The notes under the pieces were generated by a model. It was not told the DNA's origin, made no database searches, and saw nothing but the letters and a program-made list of their open reading frames with translations. Source: Pseudotabrizicola sp. (lineage in GTDB: Bacteria > Pseudomonadota > Alphaproteobacteria > Rhodobacterales > Rhodobacteraceae). Taken from it: 64,000 nucleotides of DNA. Positions 18,427 to 27,199 of the stretch are shown here, in pieces. The stretch is from assembly GCF_030656345.1 (NCBI RefSeq), contig NZ_JAUSNR010000015.1, positions 62,001 to 126,000 of the forward strand, in the 5' to 3' direction. Position 1 is the stretch's first letter, and each line of letters starts with the position of its first letter. The translations under genes and the position numbers were made by a program.

Positions 18427-21405
18427 TCAGTTCAGGTGAGGGCTCAGCAGGCCCGCGATTTCAAACATGGTCACTTGCGGCTTGCCGAACACCGCCGCCA
18501 GCTTGGCGTCGGCGTTGACACGGCGCTTGTCGCCCGCGTCCTGCAGACCATTGGCCTTGATGTAGTCCCACAGCTTCTTCACCACCTCGGGACGCGACAC
18601 CGCGCCTTCGCCGATCACCGCGGCCAGCGCGGCGCTGGGCTGTTTGCCGGTGGCGGCGGTGGTCTTGCGCGGGGCCTTGGCGGCCTTCACGGCGGGCGTT
18701 TTTTTCACCGCGGCCTTCTTGGCGGGCGCGGCTTTTGCGGCCACTTTGGCAGCAGCCTTCTTCGCCGGCGCACCCTTGGCCGGCGCGCCGGATGCGGTTT
18801 TGCGCGGCGGGAACTTGGACGGTGCGAACTCGAAGTTCACCTTGCCCGCCTCCTTGTCCCAGGCCAGGAAGGCCTTGAACGCGCGGCGTGTGCGCATGGA
18901 GACGAACTTGTCGAGCAGATCCGTCTTGCCGGTCTCCAGCAGCTTGCTCATCTGCTCGCGTGCCACCGGCTGCTGCAGGATGATCTTGCCGCTCTTGAAG
19001 TCGCAGGTAGGCGTGGGCTGCTGCTCGGTGGGCACCGAGCGGATGCACACGTAGTTGCTGCCGTGTTCGTGCACCGCGCCGCCGCACTTGGGACAGGCGC
19101 CCAGCGATTCGCTGGCGCTGAAGTCGACGATCTCGCCGCTTTCTTCGCCCTTCTTGTCGTCGCCAAAGTCAAACTCCAGCTTCCAGTTCTTGTCGTCCTC
19201 GCTGTACTTGAGCACGATCTCGGCCACGAAGGGCCAGCCCGCCTTGGAGCGGAAGCCGTCCAGAGGACCAATCTTCTTGTCCTTGAGCAGCAACTCGGAT
19301 TCGTCCGGCTCGAAGGTGCGACCGGCCGGCGACTTGCCGAACGAGAAGCCGCAGCCTTCGCTGGAGCCATCTTTGCCGGTGCAGGTGTAGCGGCGGTAGT
19401 TTTCTTTCACCACGCCACCGCAGTTGGGGCAGGGCGTAGCCAGCGTGGCGTAGTTGCCCGGGATGGTGTCGCGGTCGTATTCCTTGGCCTTCTTCACCAT
19501 GCGCTCGGTCATCTGCGCGATCTCGGCCATGAAGGCGCTGCGGCTGAGCTTGCCGTGCTCCATCTGCGCCAGCTTGTATTCCCATTCGCCGGTGAGTTCG
19601 GCCTTGGAAAGTTCTTCCACGCCCAGGCCGCGCAACAGCGTCATGAGCTGGAACGCCTTGGCCGTGGGGATGATCTCGCGGCCTTCGCGGAACATGTACT
19701 TTTCGGTCAACAAGCCTTCGATGGTGGCCGCGCGCGTGGCAGGCGTGCCCAGGCCTTTTTCCTGCATGGCCTCGCGCAGTTCGTCGTCGTCGACCAGCTT
19801 GCCCGCGCCCTCCATGGCGCCCAGCAACGTGGCTTCCGAATAGCGCGCCGGCGGTTTGGTTTTCAGGCCCTTGCTTTCCACCGACTCGGTGCGCACGGTT
19901 TCGCCTTCGCGCACCGGCACCAGGTTCTGGCCTTTGTCGCCTTCCTTGGCGTCGGTCACGTCCTCGGCGGCTTCCTTGCCGTAAACCGCCATCCAGCCCG
20001 GCTTCACCAGCACCTTGCCTTCGGTCTTGAAGTGGTGGCCGACCGACGAGGTGATGCGGGTGGTGACCATGAACTCGGCCGACGGGAAAAACACCGCCAG
20101 GAAGCGGCGCACCACGAGGTCGTACAGCTTCTGCTCGGCATCGCTCAGCCCACTGGGCGCTTGCAGCGTGGGGATGATGGCAAAGTGATCCGATACCTTG
20201 CTGTTGTCGAAGATGCGCTTGCTCGGGCGGATGTAATTGTTGTTGAGCGCGGTCAGCGCATGCGGCGCCAAGTGCTTCATGCCGCTGTTGGCGAGCATCT
20301 CGAAGGTTTCCTTCACCGTGGGCAAATAGTCCTCGGGCAGGGCGCGCGAGTCGGTCCGCGGATAGGTCAGCGCCTTGTGGCGCTCGTACAGGCTTTGCGC
20401 CAGCTGCAGCGTGGTCTTGGCCGAGAAGCCAAAGCGGCCGTTCGCCTCTCGCTGCAAACTGGTCAGGTCGTACAACAAGCCGCTGGCTTGCGTGGTCGGT
20501 TTGCTTTCGTCCTTGACGCTGGCGGCCTTGCCGCGCACCGCGTCGGCAATGGCCAGGGCCTCGCGCTGGCTCCACACGCGGTCGGCGCGCTGCTCCAGAT
20601 CGGCGTCTTCGCCGGTGGGTTTCTTGAAAGCCGGGTCGAACCACTTGCCCGGGTATTCGCCGGCCTCGGCCAGAAAGCTCGCGTGGATTTCCCAGTAGTC
20701 GCGGCTGCGGTGGGCGCGGATCTTCTCTTCGCGCTCGACCACGATGGACAGCGTGGGTGTCTGCACCCGGCCGACCGTGGTCAGGAAGAAGCCGCCGTCG
20801 CGCGAGTTGAACGCGGTCATGGCGCGGGTGCCGTTGATGCCCACCATCCAGTCGGCCTCGGACCGGCTGCGCGCGGCGTCGGCCAGGCCCTGCATTTGCT
20901 CGTTGGTGCGCAGGTGCTCGAACCCGTCGCGAATCGCCGCAGGTGTCATGGACTGCAGCCACAGGCGCTGCACCGGCTTGCCCAGGCTCTGGTAGCTGCC
21001 GCCTTTCAAGCCTCCGGCGTACTGCTCGATCAGGCGAAAGATCAGCTCGCCCTCGCGGCCCGCGTCGCAGGCGTTGATGAGTCGGGCCACGTCCTTGCGC
21101 TTGGCCTGCTTGACCACGGCGGAGAGGCGCGACTTGGTCTTGTCGATCGGCTTGAGTTCAAAGTAGGGCGGCAGCACCGGCAGGTGGGCAAAGCTCCACT
21201 TGCCGCGCTTGACGTCGAACTCTTCAGGCGCGGCGATTTCCACCAGGTGGCCCACAGCGGAAGTGACCACGTACTGGTCGTTCTCGAAGTGGTCGTCGTG
21301 CTTCTCGAACTTGCCCGCCACCGGGGTGAGCGCACGCACGATGTCCTGGGCCACGGACGGCTTTTCGGCAATGACCAGCGTTTTGGCTGAACCTTCGTTT
21401 TTCAT
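18427..21405 (-). CDS. topB: DNA topoisomerase III with histone-H1-like tail and C-terminal SWIB domain
   Basis: A 992-residue type IA topoisomerase. The Toprim domain is at the N-terminus (LVIAEKPSVAQDI, CDAGREGELIFR), and the strand-cleaving tyrosine is in LTYPRTDSRALP. Two zinc-finger-like Cys clusters follow in the C-terminal half (CPNCGGVV...C and CPKCGGAV...C). The protein then has about 55 residues of Ala/Lys/Pro repeats like histone H1 (roughly 865-921). It ends in a 70-residue SWIB/MDM2 domain with RPEVVKKLWDYIKANGLQD, KLAAVFGK and MFEIAGLLSPHL. SWIB domains are common in eukaryotic chromatin-remodelling proteins and known in Chlamydia. The ATG at 21405 (MKNEGSAKTLVIAEKP) is the natural start. 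It is divergent from a SET-domain gene. Confidence 0.95.
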   Translation of the reverse strand: MKNEGSAKTLVIAEKPSVAQDIVRALTPVAGKFEKHDDHFENDQYVVTSAVGHLVEIAAPEEFDVKRGKWSFAHLPVLPPYFELKPIDKTKSRLSAVVKQAKRKDVARLINACDAGREGELIFRLIEQYAGGLKGGSYQSLGKPVQRLWLQSMTPAAIRDGFEHLRTNEQMQGLADAARSRSEADWMVGINGTRAMTAFNSRDGGFFLTTVGRVQTPTLSIVVEREEKIRAHRSRDYWEIHASFLAEAGEYPGKWFDPAFKKPTGEDADLEQRADRVWSQREALAIADAVRGKAASVKDESKPTTQASGLLYDLTSLQREANGRFGFSAKTTLQLAQSLYERHKALTYPRTDSRALPEDYLPTVKETFEMLANSGMKHLAPHALTALNNNYIRPSKRIFDNSKVSDHFAIIPTLQAPSGLSDAEQKLYDLVVRRFLAVFFPSAEFMVTTRITSSVGHHFKTEGKVLVKPGWMAVYGKEAAEDVTDAKEGDKGQNLVPVREGETVRTESVESKGLKTKPPARYSEATLLGAMEGAGKLVDDDELREAMQEKGLGTPATRAATIEGLLTEKYMFREGREIIPTAKAFQLMTLLRGLGVEELSKAELTGEWEYKLAQMEHGKLSRSAFMAEIAQMTERMVKKAKEYDRDTIPGNYATLATPCPNCGGVVKENYRRYTCTGKDGSSEGCGFSFGKSPAGRTFEPDESELLLKDKKIGPLDGFRSKAGWPFVAEIVLKYSEDDKNWKLEFDFGDDKKGEESGEIVDFSASESLGACPKCGGAVHEHGSNYVCIRSVPTEQQPTPTCDFKSGKIILQQPVAREQMSKLLETGKTDLLDKFVSMRTRRAFKAFLAWDKEAGKVNFEFAPSKFPPRKTASGAPAKGAPAKKAAAKVAAKAAPAKKAAVKKTPAVKAAKAPRKTTAATGKQPSAALAAVIGEGAVSRPEVVKKLWDYIKANGLQDAGDKRRVNADAKLAAVFGKPQVTMFEIAGLLSPHLN

Positions 21406-21423
21406 CTCTACAATCAACTTTCC

Positions 21424-21446
21424 ACGCGCGTGTACACGCGCACATG
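21424..21446. promoter_or_regulatory. Alternating purine-pyrimidine tract with 16-bp palindrome between topB and the SET gene
   Basis: The 97-nt gap between the divergent topB and SET genes contains 23 nt of unbroken purine-pyrimidine alternation. Inside it is the perfect palindrome GCGCGTGTACACGCGC (21426-21441). Further alternating pieces (GCACGCGCACAC, CGCGCGCAC) follow up to 21470. Such tracts can flip to Z-DNA or a cruciform under negative supercoiling. Confidence 0.6.
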
Positions 21447-21502
21447 GGCACGCGCACACTCGCGCGCACCTGCATGAAACAACCTTACCAAATATTCCGG
21501 CC

Positions 21503-22042
21503 GTGACGAAAAGCCCCAAAAAGTCGACTGCGCCCGCTGAAAAACCAGCCTCGGTCGAGAAGTCCAACGGCGCTGGCCGGCGCATCCAGACGCGCAAGTC
21601 CGGCGTGCACGGCCGCGGGGTCTACGCCGTGGTGGACCTGGCCGAGGGCGAAACACTGATTGAATATGTGGGCGAGGTCATCACCTGGGACGAAGCCCTG
21701 CGCCGCCACCCGCACGACCCGACCGACCCGAACCACACCTTCTATTTCCACATCGACGAAGAGCACGTGATTGACGCCAAGTTTGGCGGCAACTCGGCGC
21801 GCTGGATCAACCACAGCTGCGCACCCAACTGCGAGGCCGAGGTGGACGAGGGCCGCGTGTTCATCCGCGCGCAGCGCAACATCCAGGCCGGCGAAGAGCT
21901 GTTCTACGACTACGGCCTGGTGATTGACGAGCCCTACACCCCCAAACTCAAGGCCGAGTACCCCTGCTGGTGTGGTGCGAAAAAATGCCGCGGCACGCTG
22001 CTCGCACCCAAGCGCGCGGGCAAAGCGTCAAAGCTGGGCTGA
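21503..22042 (+). CDS. SET-domain protein-lysine methyltransferase
   Basis: A 179-residue protein with a complete SET domain. The AdoMet-binding entry is RKSGVHGRGVYA (31-42). The pseudoknot motifs are NHSCAPNC (103-110) and EELFYDYG (131-138), and a post-SET cysteine cluster CWCGAKKC (155-162) would bind zinc with a cysteine of the core. The N-terminal 25 residues are Lys/Ser/Pro-rich. Start is GTG at 21503; no ATG in frame fits. Bacterial SET proteins are known in Chlamydia, Legionella and scattered proteobacteria and can methylate histone-like or ribosomal proteins. The divergent topB with its Lys-rich tail is a plausible target. birA follows after 7 nt. Confidence 0.9.
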   Translation: MTKSPKKSTAPAEKPASVEKSNGAGRRIQTRKSGVHGRGVYAVVDLAEGETLIEYVGEVITWDEALRRHPHDPTDPNHTFYFHIDEEHVIDAKFGGNSARWINHSCAPNCEAEVDEGRVFIRAQRNIQAGEELFYDYGLVIDEPYTPKLKAEYPCWCGAKKCRGTLLAPKRAGKASKLG

Positions 22043-22049
22043 GTGGCCC

Positions 22050-22853
22050 ATGGCCGACACCCTGATCCGCCACGCAGAAGCCATCTGGCAGGCCGTCGAG
22101 CCGACACTGCCGGGGTTCACGGTGGAGGTGCTGCCCAGCATCGACTCCACCAGCAGCGAACTCATGCGCCGCGCACGCAGCGGCCTGATGGAGCCCGTGT
22201 TGCTCGCCGCCGAAGACCAGACGGCGGGGCGCGGGCGCCTGGGCAAGGGCTGGCACAGCAAGCCCGGTCAATCGCTCACGTTTTCGCTGGCCATGCCCTT
22301 GGCACCCGCCACCTGGTCGGGCCTGTCGCTGGCGGTGGGCGTGAGCCTGGCGCAGAGCCTGCACCCCGACGTGCGCCTGAAATGGCCCAACGACCTCTGG
22401 CTGCACCAACGCAAGATCGGCGGCATCCTCGTAGAAACAGCCAGCACCGGCGAGGCTGGTCAGGGCCAGCGCATGGTGGTGATCGGCGTGGGCATCAACG
22501 TGGCGCGGCCCGAGGTGTCGGCGGTGGCCGCGCTGGTGCCCGACGGTGCGGCCGTGACGGCCATGGCGCCGGCCGGTCTGTCTGAAGTGCTGGTGGGCAT
22601 CACGCCGGGCGAGGTGCTGGAGCGCGTGGCGCCGGCCCTGGTGCGCGACATCCAGGCGTTTGCCTCGCAAGGCTTCGCGGCGTTTGCCCAGCGTTTTGCC
22701 CAGTTGGATGCCCTGCATGGCCAGCCGGTGCAGCTCTCGGACGGCACGCGCGGCACGGCCTGCGGCGTGAACGACGACGGTGCCCTGCAGGTGCTCACCG
22801 AACGCGGCATGCAGACGGTGACCAGTGCCGAAGTGAGTGTGCGCCCATGCTGA
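22050..22853 (+). CDS. birA: Biotin-[acetyl-CoA-carboxylase] ligase, class I (no DNA-binding domain)
   Basis: A 267-residue biotin protein ligase, which makes biotinyl-AMP and attaches biotin to the carboxyl carrier protein AccB. The adenylate loop GRGRLGKGW, the KWPNDLWL motif and GVGINV are present, and a small C-terminal SH3-like domain follows. It lacks the N-terminal winged helix of E. coli BirA, so it should not repress biotin genes. ATG at 22050 lies 7 nt after the SET stop. Its stop overlaps the start of the next gene by several bases, suggesting an operon SET-birA-SPOR. Confidence 0.94.
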   Translation: MADTLIRHAEAIWQAVEPTLPGFTVEVLPSIDSTSSELMRRARSGLMEPVLLAAEDQTAGRGRLGKGWHSKPGQSLTFSLAMPLAPATWSGLSLAVGVSLAQSLHPDVRLKWPNDLWLHQRKIGGILVETASTGEAGQGQRMVVIGVGINVARPEVSAVAALVPDGAAVTAMAPAGLSEVLVGITPGEVLERVAPALVRDIQAFASQGFAAFAQRFAQLDALHGQPVQLSDGTRGTACGVNDDGALQVLTERGMQTVTSAEVSVRPC

Positions 22854-23626
22854 AGTGGGCCATCTGGTTGCTGGTGCTCGGCAACGCGGGCTACTTTGCT
22901 TGGTCGCAGGGCTACCTGGACACGCTGGGTCTGAAGCCCGTCGAACAACGCGAACCGCAACGCATGGCGCAGCAGGTGCGCCCAGAGACCTTGCGCCTGC
23001 TCAACGGCCCACGGCCCGAGACCGCACCGGTCGTGTCGGCGCCCGTGCCGGAAGCACCGGCTGCAGTGGTGGTTGAGCCGCCACTTCCGGCACCCAGCGT
23101 GTCCGAACCCGTTGCGCCCGCACCTGCGCCCCCGCCCTCATCCACCGTGGCGGTGGCGGCCGGCAGCGGCCCGCGCGCGTGCTGGCAGGCCGGCGGCTTC
23201 ACCAACGATCAGGCCGAGCTGCTGCGCGCCGAACTGGCCTTGCTCGGCTTGCCTGCATCGGGCTTCTCGTTCACAGAGGTGCGCAGCGGTGGGCGCTGGA
23301 TCGTCTACATGGGCCGCTACGACAACCAGCAGCAGGTCGATCGCAAGAAAGACGAGCTGCGCGCGCTGGGCGTGTCTTTCCGCGAGATCAACGCCCCCGG
23401 CCTGGCCCCCGGCCTGGCCCTGGGCACCTATTCCTCCGAAGCGGCGGCGCAGCAAGCCCTGCAGAAGGCCGAGCGCGATGGCATCCGCACGGCCAAGGTG
23501 GCGCAGGAGCGGGCCGAGAGTCAGAGCGTCACGGTGCGCCTGCCGGCGATCACCGACACCCAGCGCGCCGCCATCGACGGTTTGGGCGAGGCCATGGCGG
23601 GCAAGCGCCTGCAGCGCTGCGGCTGA
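22847..23626 (+). CDS. SPOR-domain membrane protein
   Basis: A 259-residue protein with one N-terminal membrane helix (about 4-20). A Pro/Ala/Val-rich periplasmic linker (about 40-100) leads to a SPOR-like domain (about 105-185: CWQAGGFTNDQAELLRAELALLG, WIVYMGRYDNQQQVDRKKDELRALGV). SPOR domains bind glycan strands lacking stem peptides at the division septum. The final 70 residues resemble a second, weaker repeat. It overlaps the birA stop by 7 nt. A role in cell division or envelope upkeep is inferred from the domain only. Confidence 0.82.
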   Translation: MLKWAIWLLVLGNAGYFAWSQGYLDTLGLKPVEQREPQRMAQQVRPETLRLLNGPRPETAPVVSAPVPEAPAAVVVEPPLPAPSVSEPVAPAPAPPPSSTVAVAAGSGPRACWQAGGFTNDQAELLRAELALLGLPASGFSFTEVRSGGRWIVYMGRYDNQQQVDRKKDELRALGVSFREINAPGLAPGLALGTYSSEAAAQQALQKAERDGIRTAKVAQERAESQSVTVRLPAITDTQRAAIDGLGEAMAGKRLQRCG

Positions 23627-23633
23627 ACCCTGC

Positions 23634-25562
23634 TCAGGTCAGGCGCCGGGTGCGGCGCTGCTGCCAGCAGACGGCGAGCACCCAGGCCCACAGGGCCAAG
23701 CCCCAGAACAGGCTGCTGGAGCCGCCCCCGCCACCGCTGGTGGCGGGAAATGCGGCGACCACGGTCACGGTGTCGCTGCCGCTGCGCGCGGTCGGCAAGA
23801 AATCGTCGGTGACGGTGAGCCGGAATACATAGGAGGCCTGCGAGTTGGGCAGGCTCACGCCGGCCATGGCCGTTGACGCATTCGTGATGGCCACTGTGGG
23901 TCCGCTGACCTGGGTCCATTGGTGGCTGGCAATGTTGAAGCCTGTGAGCGCCACGCTGGCCGAGCCGTTGAGCGAGATCGCCGTGCCTGGAGTGACGGTG
24001 CCGATGGGGGTGATGACCGCCGCCGGGCCGGTGGCCAGCTGGACCGATGTGGCGGCGTCGAGGAGGCCGGCGCCGCAGGTGGTGGTGGTGCACTCGCACA
24101 AACCGCTGGTGGGCAGGGTACATTGGCCAAAGGCGACATCGATGTGGCCGCGGGCGGCGGCGGCCTGCTTCATGCGTTCAATCAGCGCAGTGGGTGTCAG
24201 CGCGCTGTTGACGGACAGCATGAGGCTGGCCACACCCACGGCCTGGGGCACGGCAAAGCTGGTGCCCTGCTTGTAGCCGTATCCATTGACACCCGGCACG
24301 GTTGTCCCAGCATTGTCGGTGGAGAGCAGCAGGTTCACGTCGCCCGCTTCGTCGGAGCCACCCGGCGCAGAGAGCGCCACCTGCGGACCGAAGCTGGAGT
24401 AGTCGGCCTTGGCGCCGTCCTTGCGCACAGCCGCCACCGTCATGACGCGCTGGCAGTCGGCGGGCCGCTTGAGCGCACCGCTGCCGTTGCCCGCAGCCAC
24501 CACCACCAGCGCACCGGCGTCGGTCGCGGCGTTGATGGCGTCCTGGTAAGCCGCGCTGCAAGGCGCGTCGCCACCGAAGCTCAGGTTGATCACGCGCGCC
24601 GGGTTGTTGTTGGTCGGCACGCCCGCCACCGGCAAGCCGGCGGCCCAGCGCACTCCGTCCAGCAGGTCGGAGACCAGTGCACCGCACTTGCCCGCCACGC
24701 GCACCGGCAGGATGCGGGCACCCCAGTTGATGCCGGCCACACCTGCGCCATTGTTCGTGGCGGCAGCGATCTGGCCGGTGATGAAGGTGCCGTGCCACGA
24801 GCTGTTGGCAACGTCGCACTGCGCAAACAAAGTCGTCTGCGACTCGGCGAGCGTCACCCAGTCCCCTGGGTCGCTGGCGTCGGCATCGCGCCCGCCGCCG
24901 TCGTTGGCCACGTCCACGTCGCTCACCAGGTCATATCCCGCCAAAAGGCGTGCACCCAGCAGCGCAAAGTCGGGGTGATCGAACCGCACCCCGCCGTCAA
25001 CCACAGCCACCACCACAGGCGTGCCTGTGCTGCCCGTGGTCAGGTGCCAAGCGCTGGGCAGGTTCATGGCGGCGGGGTTTCCGCCACCCGGCACCTGCAA
25101 ATGCCACTGATCGTTGAAATTTGGATCGTTGGGCGTCACGGTCTGCAGCCGCTTCACAAACACATTGGGCTCGACCCAGGCCACGTCGGGGTGCAGGCGC
25201 ACACGGCGCATCGCGTCCTCAAGTGAGCGGCCCTTCAGGGGCCGATCGAATTTCAGCAGGGCAGCGTTGCCCGCCTCGCCTGCTTCTCGCAGCGGCAAGC
25301 CCACATCCCTGGCCAAGCGGCGGGTGCGTTCCCGTGTCTGGTCGGACGCGGCTTTCCAGCGCGCACGCGCCCGCTCGCGCTCGTTGGCTCGTGGACTGCG
25401 GTCGATCAGCTCGGCTTCGGTATCGGCGGCCGAAACACGGTAGCCGATGATCAGGCCCTGGGCCGGCGCGTCAACACCTTGGGCCAGCGCCGATGCGCAC
25501 GCCAGCAGGACTGCCAGCCCCAGGGCGACGAACCGGTTCTTGTATCCGAGATGTAAAAGCAT
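23634..25562 (-). CDS. Secreted S8 (subtilisin-like) protease with PKD-like domain and GlyGly-CTERM tail
   Basis: A 642-residue exported protease. A signal peptide (about 1-27, ending ASALAQ) precedes a propeptide. The S8 catalytic domain has Asp in VVAVVDGGVRFDHPD, His in SSWHGTFITGQ, oxyanion Asn in VVAAGNGSG and Ser in GTSFAVPQ. A PKD-like beta domain follows (VITPIGTVTPGTAISLNGSAS...SYVFRLTV). The end is a glycine run, a membrane helix and RRTRR, the tripartite GlyGly-CTERM signal handled by rhombosortase, so the mature protease should be released or surface-displayed. ATG at 25562 gives a normal signal peptide; GTG at 25583 is an alternative. It converges with the SPOR gene. Confidence 0.9.
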   Translation of the reverse strand: MLLHLGYKNRFVALGLAVLLACASALAQGVDAPAQGLIIGYRVSAADTEAELIDRSPRANERERARARWKAASDQTRERTRRLARDVGLPLREAGEAGNAALLKFDRPLKGRSLEDAMRRVRLHPDVAWVEPNVFVKRLQTVTPNDPNFNDQWHLQVPGGGNPAAMNLPSAWHLTTGSTGTPVVVAVVDGGVRFDHPDFALLGARLLAGYDLVSDVDVANDGGGRDADASDPGDWVTLAESQTTLFAQCDVANSSWHGTFITGQIAAATNNGAGVAGINWGARILPVRVAGKCGALVSDLLDGVRWAAGLPVAGVPTNNNPARVINLSFGGDAPCSAAYQDAINAATDAGALVVVAAGNGSGALKRPADCQRVMTVAAVRKDGAKADYSSFGPQVALSAPGGSDEAGDVNLLLSTDNAGTTVPGVNGYGYKQGTSFAVPQAVGVASLMLSVNSALTPTALIERMKQAAAARGHIDVAFGQCTLPTSGLCECTTTTCGAGLLDAATSVQLATGPAAVITPIGTVTPGTAISLNGSASVALTGFNIASHQWTQVSGPTVAITNASTAMAGVSLPNSQASYVFRLTVTDDFLPTARSGSDTVTVVAAFPATSGGGGGSSSLFWGLALWAWVLAVCWQQRRTRRLT

Positions 25563-25634
25563 GCCGGTTTGTAGCACGGGCAAGCGAGCGTTTGCACCTC
25601 ATTTGACGGAGCTCCCGCGTGGGTGTTGGTCGCT

Positions 25635-26546
25635 TCAGACAACCGCCGAACGGCGCTGTGTTTGTGTGGCAAACCAGTCCAGCGCATCGTTCCACAGCGG
25701 CTGGGCCCTGGGCCTGAAATAACCCATATGCCCGATGGCGCCCAGGCCCGCGCGGCGGGCATCGAGCGTGACGCTGCGCACCTCGGCGTTGCGGTAGCCG
25801 GCCATGAAGGCGTCGCGCGAGGCCGGCGGTGCCCAGGCATCGTCCAGCGCGTTCACGGCGACGATGGGGAAACGCACATCGCCAAAACGCTCGGTGGTCG
25901 CACGCATGGCCGGATCGTCGAAAAAGTAGCGCGGGAAGCGGCACCACTGGCGCCACTGGCGGTACACATCGATCGGCAGGTCTTCGCCCATGCCGAGCCG
26001 GCTCCACGGCAAATAGCCGGCCATGCGCGTCCACACCGGCCCCAGCACGCGCCACATGAAGAGCACGCGCAGGCGCTCCAGCGGCGGCATCCAGCCGTGC
26101 CAGCCAGCGCCGGTGGCGAAGGTGTATGCCCCGTCCACCGCACCGGGGTCGGGCAACAGGCCCAGGGCGTGGCCGCCATAGGAATGGCCGACCAGGTACA
26201 GCGGCATGCCCTCCTGGCGCATGGCCTCCACCGCTGCGGCAAGGTCGAGCCGGCCCCAGTCGAGGTAGTCCATGCGAAAGCCCTTGAGCGTGCTCGGGGC
26301 TGACTGCCCGATGCCGCGGTAGTCCAGCGTGAGCACGTCAAAGCCCCGGCGCGCGGCGTGCTCGGCAAAGCGCTTGTAAAAACCTTGGGGTACGGCGGTG
26401 GCGCCACCGACCACCAGGTGGCCACGCGGTGGAGACGGGCTGTGGAATCGGTGCGCAACCAGCGGGTAGCCGTCGGCAGCGGTCAGCGTGAGCCGCTCGG
26501 TGCGCACGGCCTGGTTGTTGGCGTCGGTGGAGGGAAAGTGGTTCAT
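25635..26546 (-). CDS. Alpha/beta-hydrolase fold protein
   Basis: A 303-residue putative hydrolase. The fold is shown by LDYRGIGQS, the nucleophile elbow GHSYGG (Ser) and a late acid/histidine pair in NALDDAWAPP and IGHMGYF. It has no signal peptide. The ATG at 26546 has GGAGA at a good distance; GTG further upstream is unlikely. It lies 21 nt after the TetR gene on the same strand, so both are probably transcribed together from the promoter covered by the TetR operator. The substrate is unknown; an ester or amide that also serves as inducer is a reasonable guess. Confidence 0.85.
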   Translation of the reverse strand: MNHFPSTDANNQAVRTERLTLTAADGYPLVAHRFHSPSPPRGHLVVGGATAVPQGFYKRFAEHAARRGFDVLTLDYRGIGQSAPSTLKGFRMDYLDWGRLDLAAAVEAMRQEGMPLYLVGHSYGGHALGLLPDPGAVDGAYTFATGAGWHGWMPPLERLRVLFMWRVLGPVWTRMAGYLPWSRLGMGEDLPIDVYRQWRQWCRFPRYFFDDPAMRATTERFGDVRFPIVAVNALDDAWAPPASRDAFMAGYRNAEVRSVTLDARRAGLGAIGHMGYFRPRAQPLWNDALDWFATQTQRRSAVV

Positions 26547-26567
26547 GAAAAGTCTCCGGTGAGGCAT

Positions 26568-27155
26568 TCAGCGAGCCGTGCTGCTGGCCAGCAACGAGAG
26601 CAGGGTCTCGGTGGCCTGGGTGATGGGTTCGGTGCTCTGGGCCACACGGGCCTGGAGCAGGCCCCCTTCGTAGGTCGCAACGATGAGGGCGGCGATGCCC
26701 TGTGCTTGCGCGCGCGGCTCGCCGTGCTGCTCCAGCGCCAGCGCGATGCGCTCGCGCAGCGTGGCGAACGCGCGGGCCAGGGCTTCGCGCAGGGCGAGAT
26801 CTTCCGGTGTGGTTTCCAGCGCCACAGTGGCCAGCGGACAGCCCGACTCGAAACCCGTCTCGCTCAACCGGCCGGTGGCGCCCGCCATCCAGCGGCGCGT
26901 GGCCTCGATCGGGTCCGTCTTCTGCGCGAGCAGGGTGTCGAGTCCGCGCAGCATGCGCGCCACCACATCGTCGATCGCGGCCACGGCCAACTCGGTCTTG
27001 CCGCCGGGAAAGTGGTGGTACAGCACACCCTTGGGCGCACCGGCCTGGGCCAGCAGCTCGGTCAGGCCGATGCCGTGCAGGCCGCGCCGGCGCAAGGCGT
27101 CGGTCATGGCGGCGATCAGGCGTTCGCGGGTGCCGGGGGTGGGTGTGTCGGTCAT
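26568..27155 (-). CDS. TetR-family repressor
   Basis: A 195-residue regulator. The N-terminal helix-turn-helix is RERLIAAMTDALRRRGLHGIGLTELLAQAGAPKGVLYHHFPGGKTELAVAAI, strongly typical of TetR, with the YHHF(P)GGK motif of the AcrR/LmrA branch. The C-terminal part is an all-helical ligand domain with TEXTGFESGCPLA-like sequence (SETGFESGCPLATVAL). ATG at 27155 (MTDTPTPGTRER) is chosen; an upstream GTG would extend through the operator. An operator dyad lies 14-29 bp upstream, so it most likely represses itself and the hydrolase gene. Confidence 0.92.
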   Translation of the reverse strand: MTDTPTPGTRERLIAAMTDALRRRGLHGIGLTELLAQAGAPKGVLYHHFPGGKTELAVAAIDDVVARMLRGLDTLLAQKTDPIEATRRWMAGATGRLSETGFESGCPLATVALETTPEDLALREALARAFATLRERIALALEQHGEPRAQAQGIAALIVATYEGGLLQARVAQSTEPITQATETLLSLLASSTAR

Positions 27156-27168
27156 GACCGCAAATCTA

Positions 27169-27184
27169 TAGACCGGTCGGTCTA
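27169..27184. promoter_or_regulatory. TetR operator TAGACCG-GT-CGGTCTA
   Basis: Perfect 7-bp inverted repeat with a 2-bp spacer just upstream of the TetR gene. It fits the TAGACC-N4-GGTCTA pattern used by NemR-type TetR repressors. The overlap with the likely promoter suggests autoregulation of the TetR/hydrolase operon. Confidence 0.85.
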
Positions 27185-27199
27185 GTGTCAAGCATTGAA

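Noticed and set aside
18082..21390. A 1102-residue open frame opposite topB, and similar long frames at 4202-6124, 7035-9812, 15937-17685 and 56182-58458
   Set aside because: They are His/Arg/Gly/Gln-rich complements of well-supported genes in GC-rich DNA, with no domain motifs.
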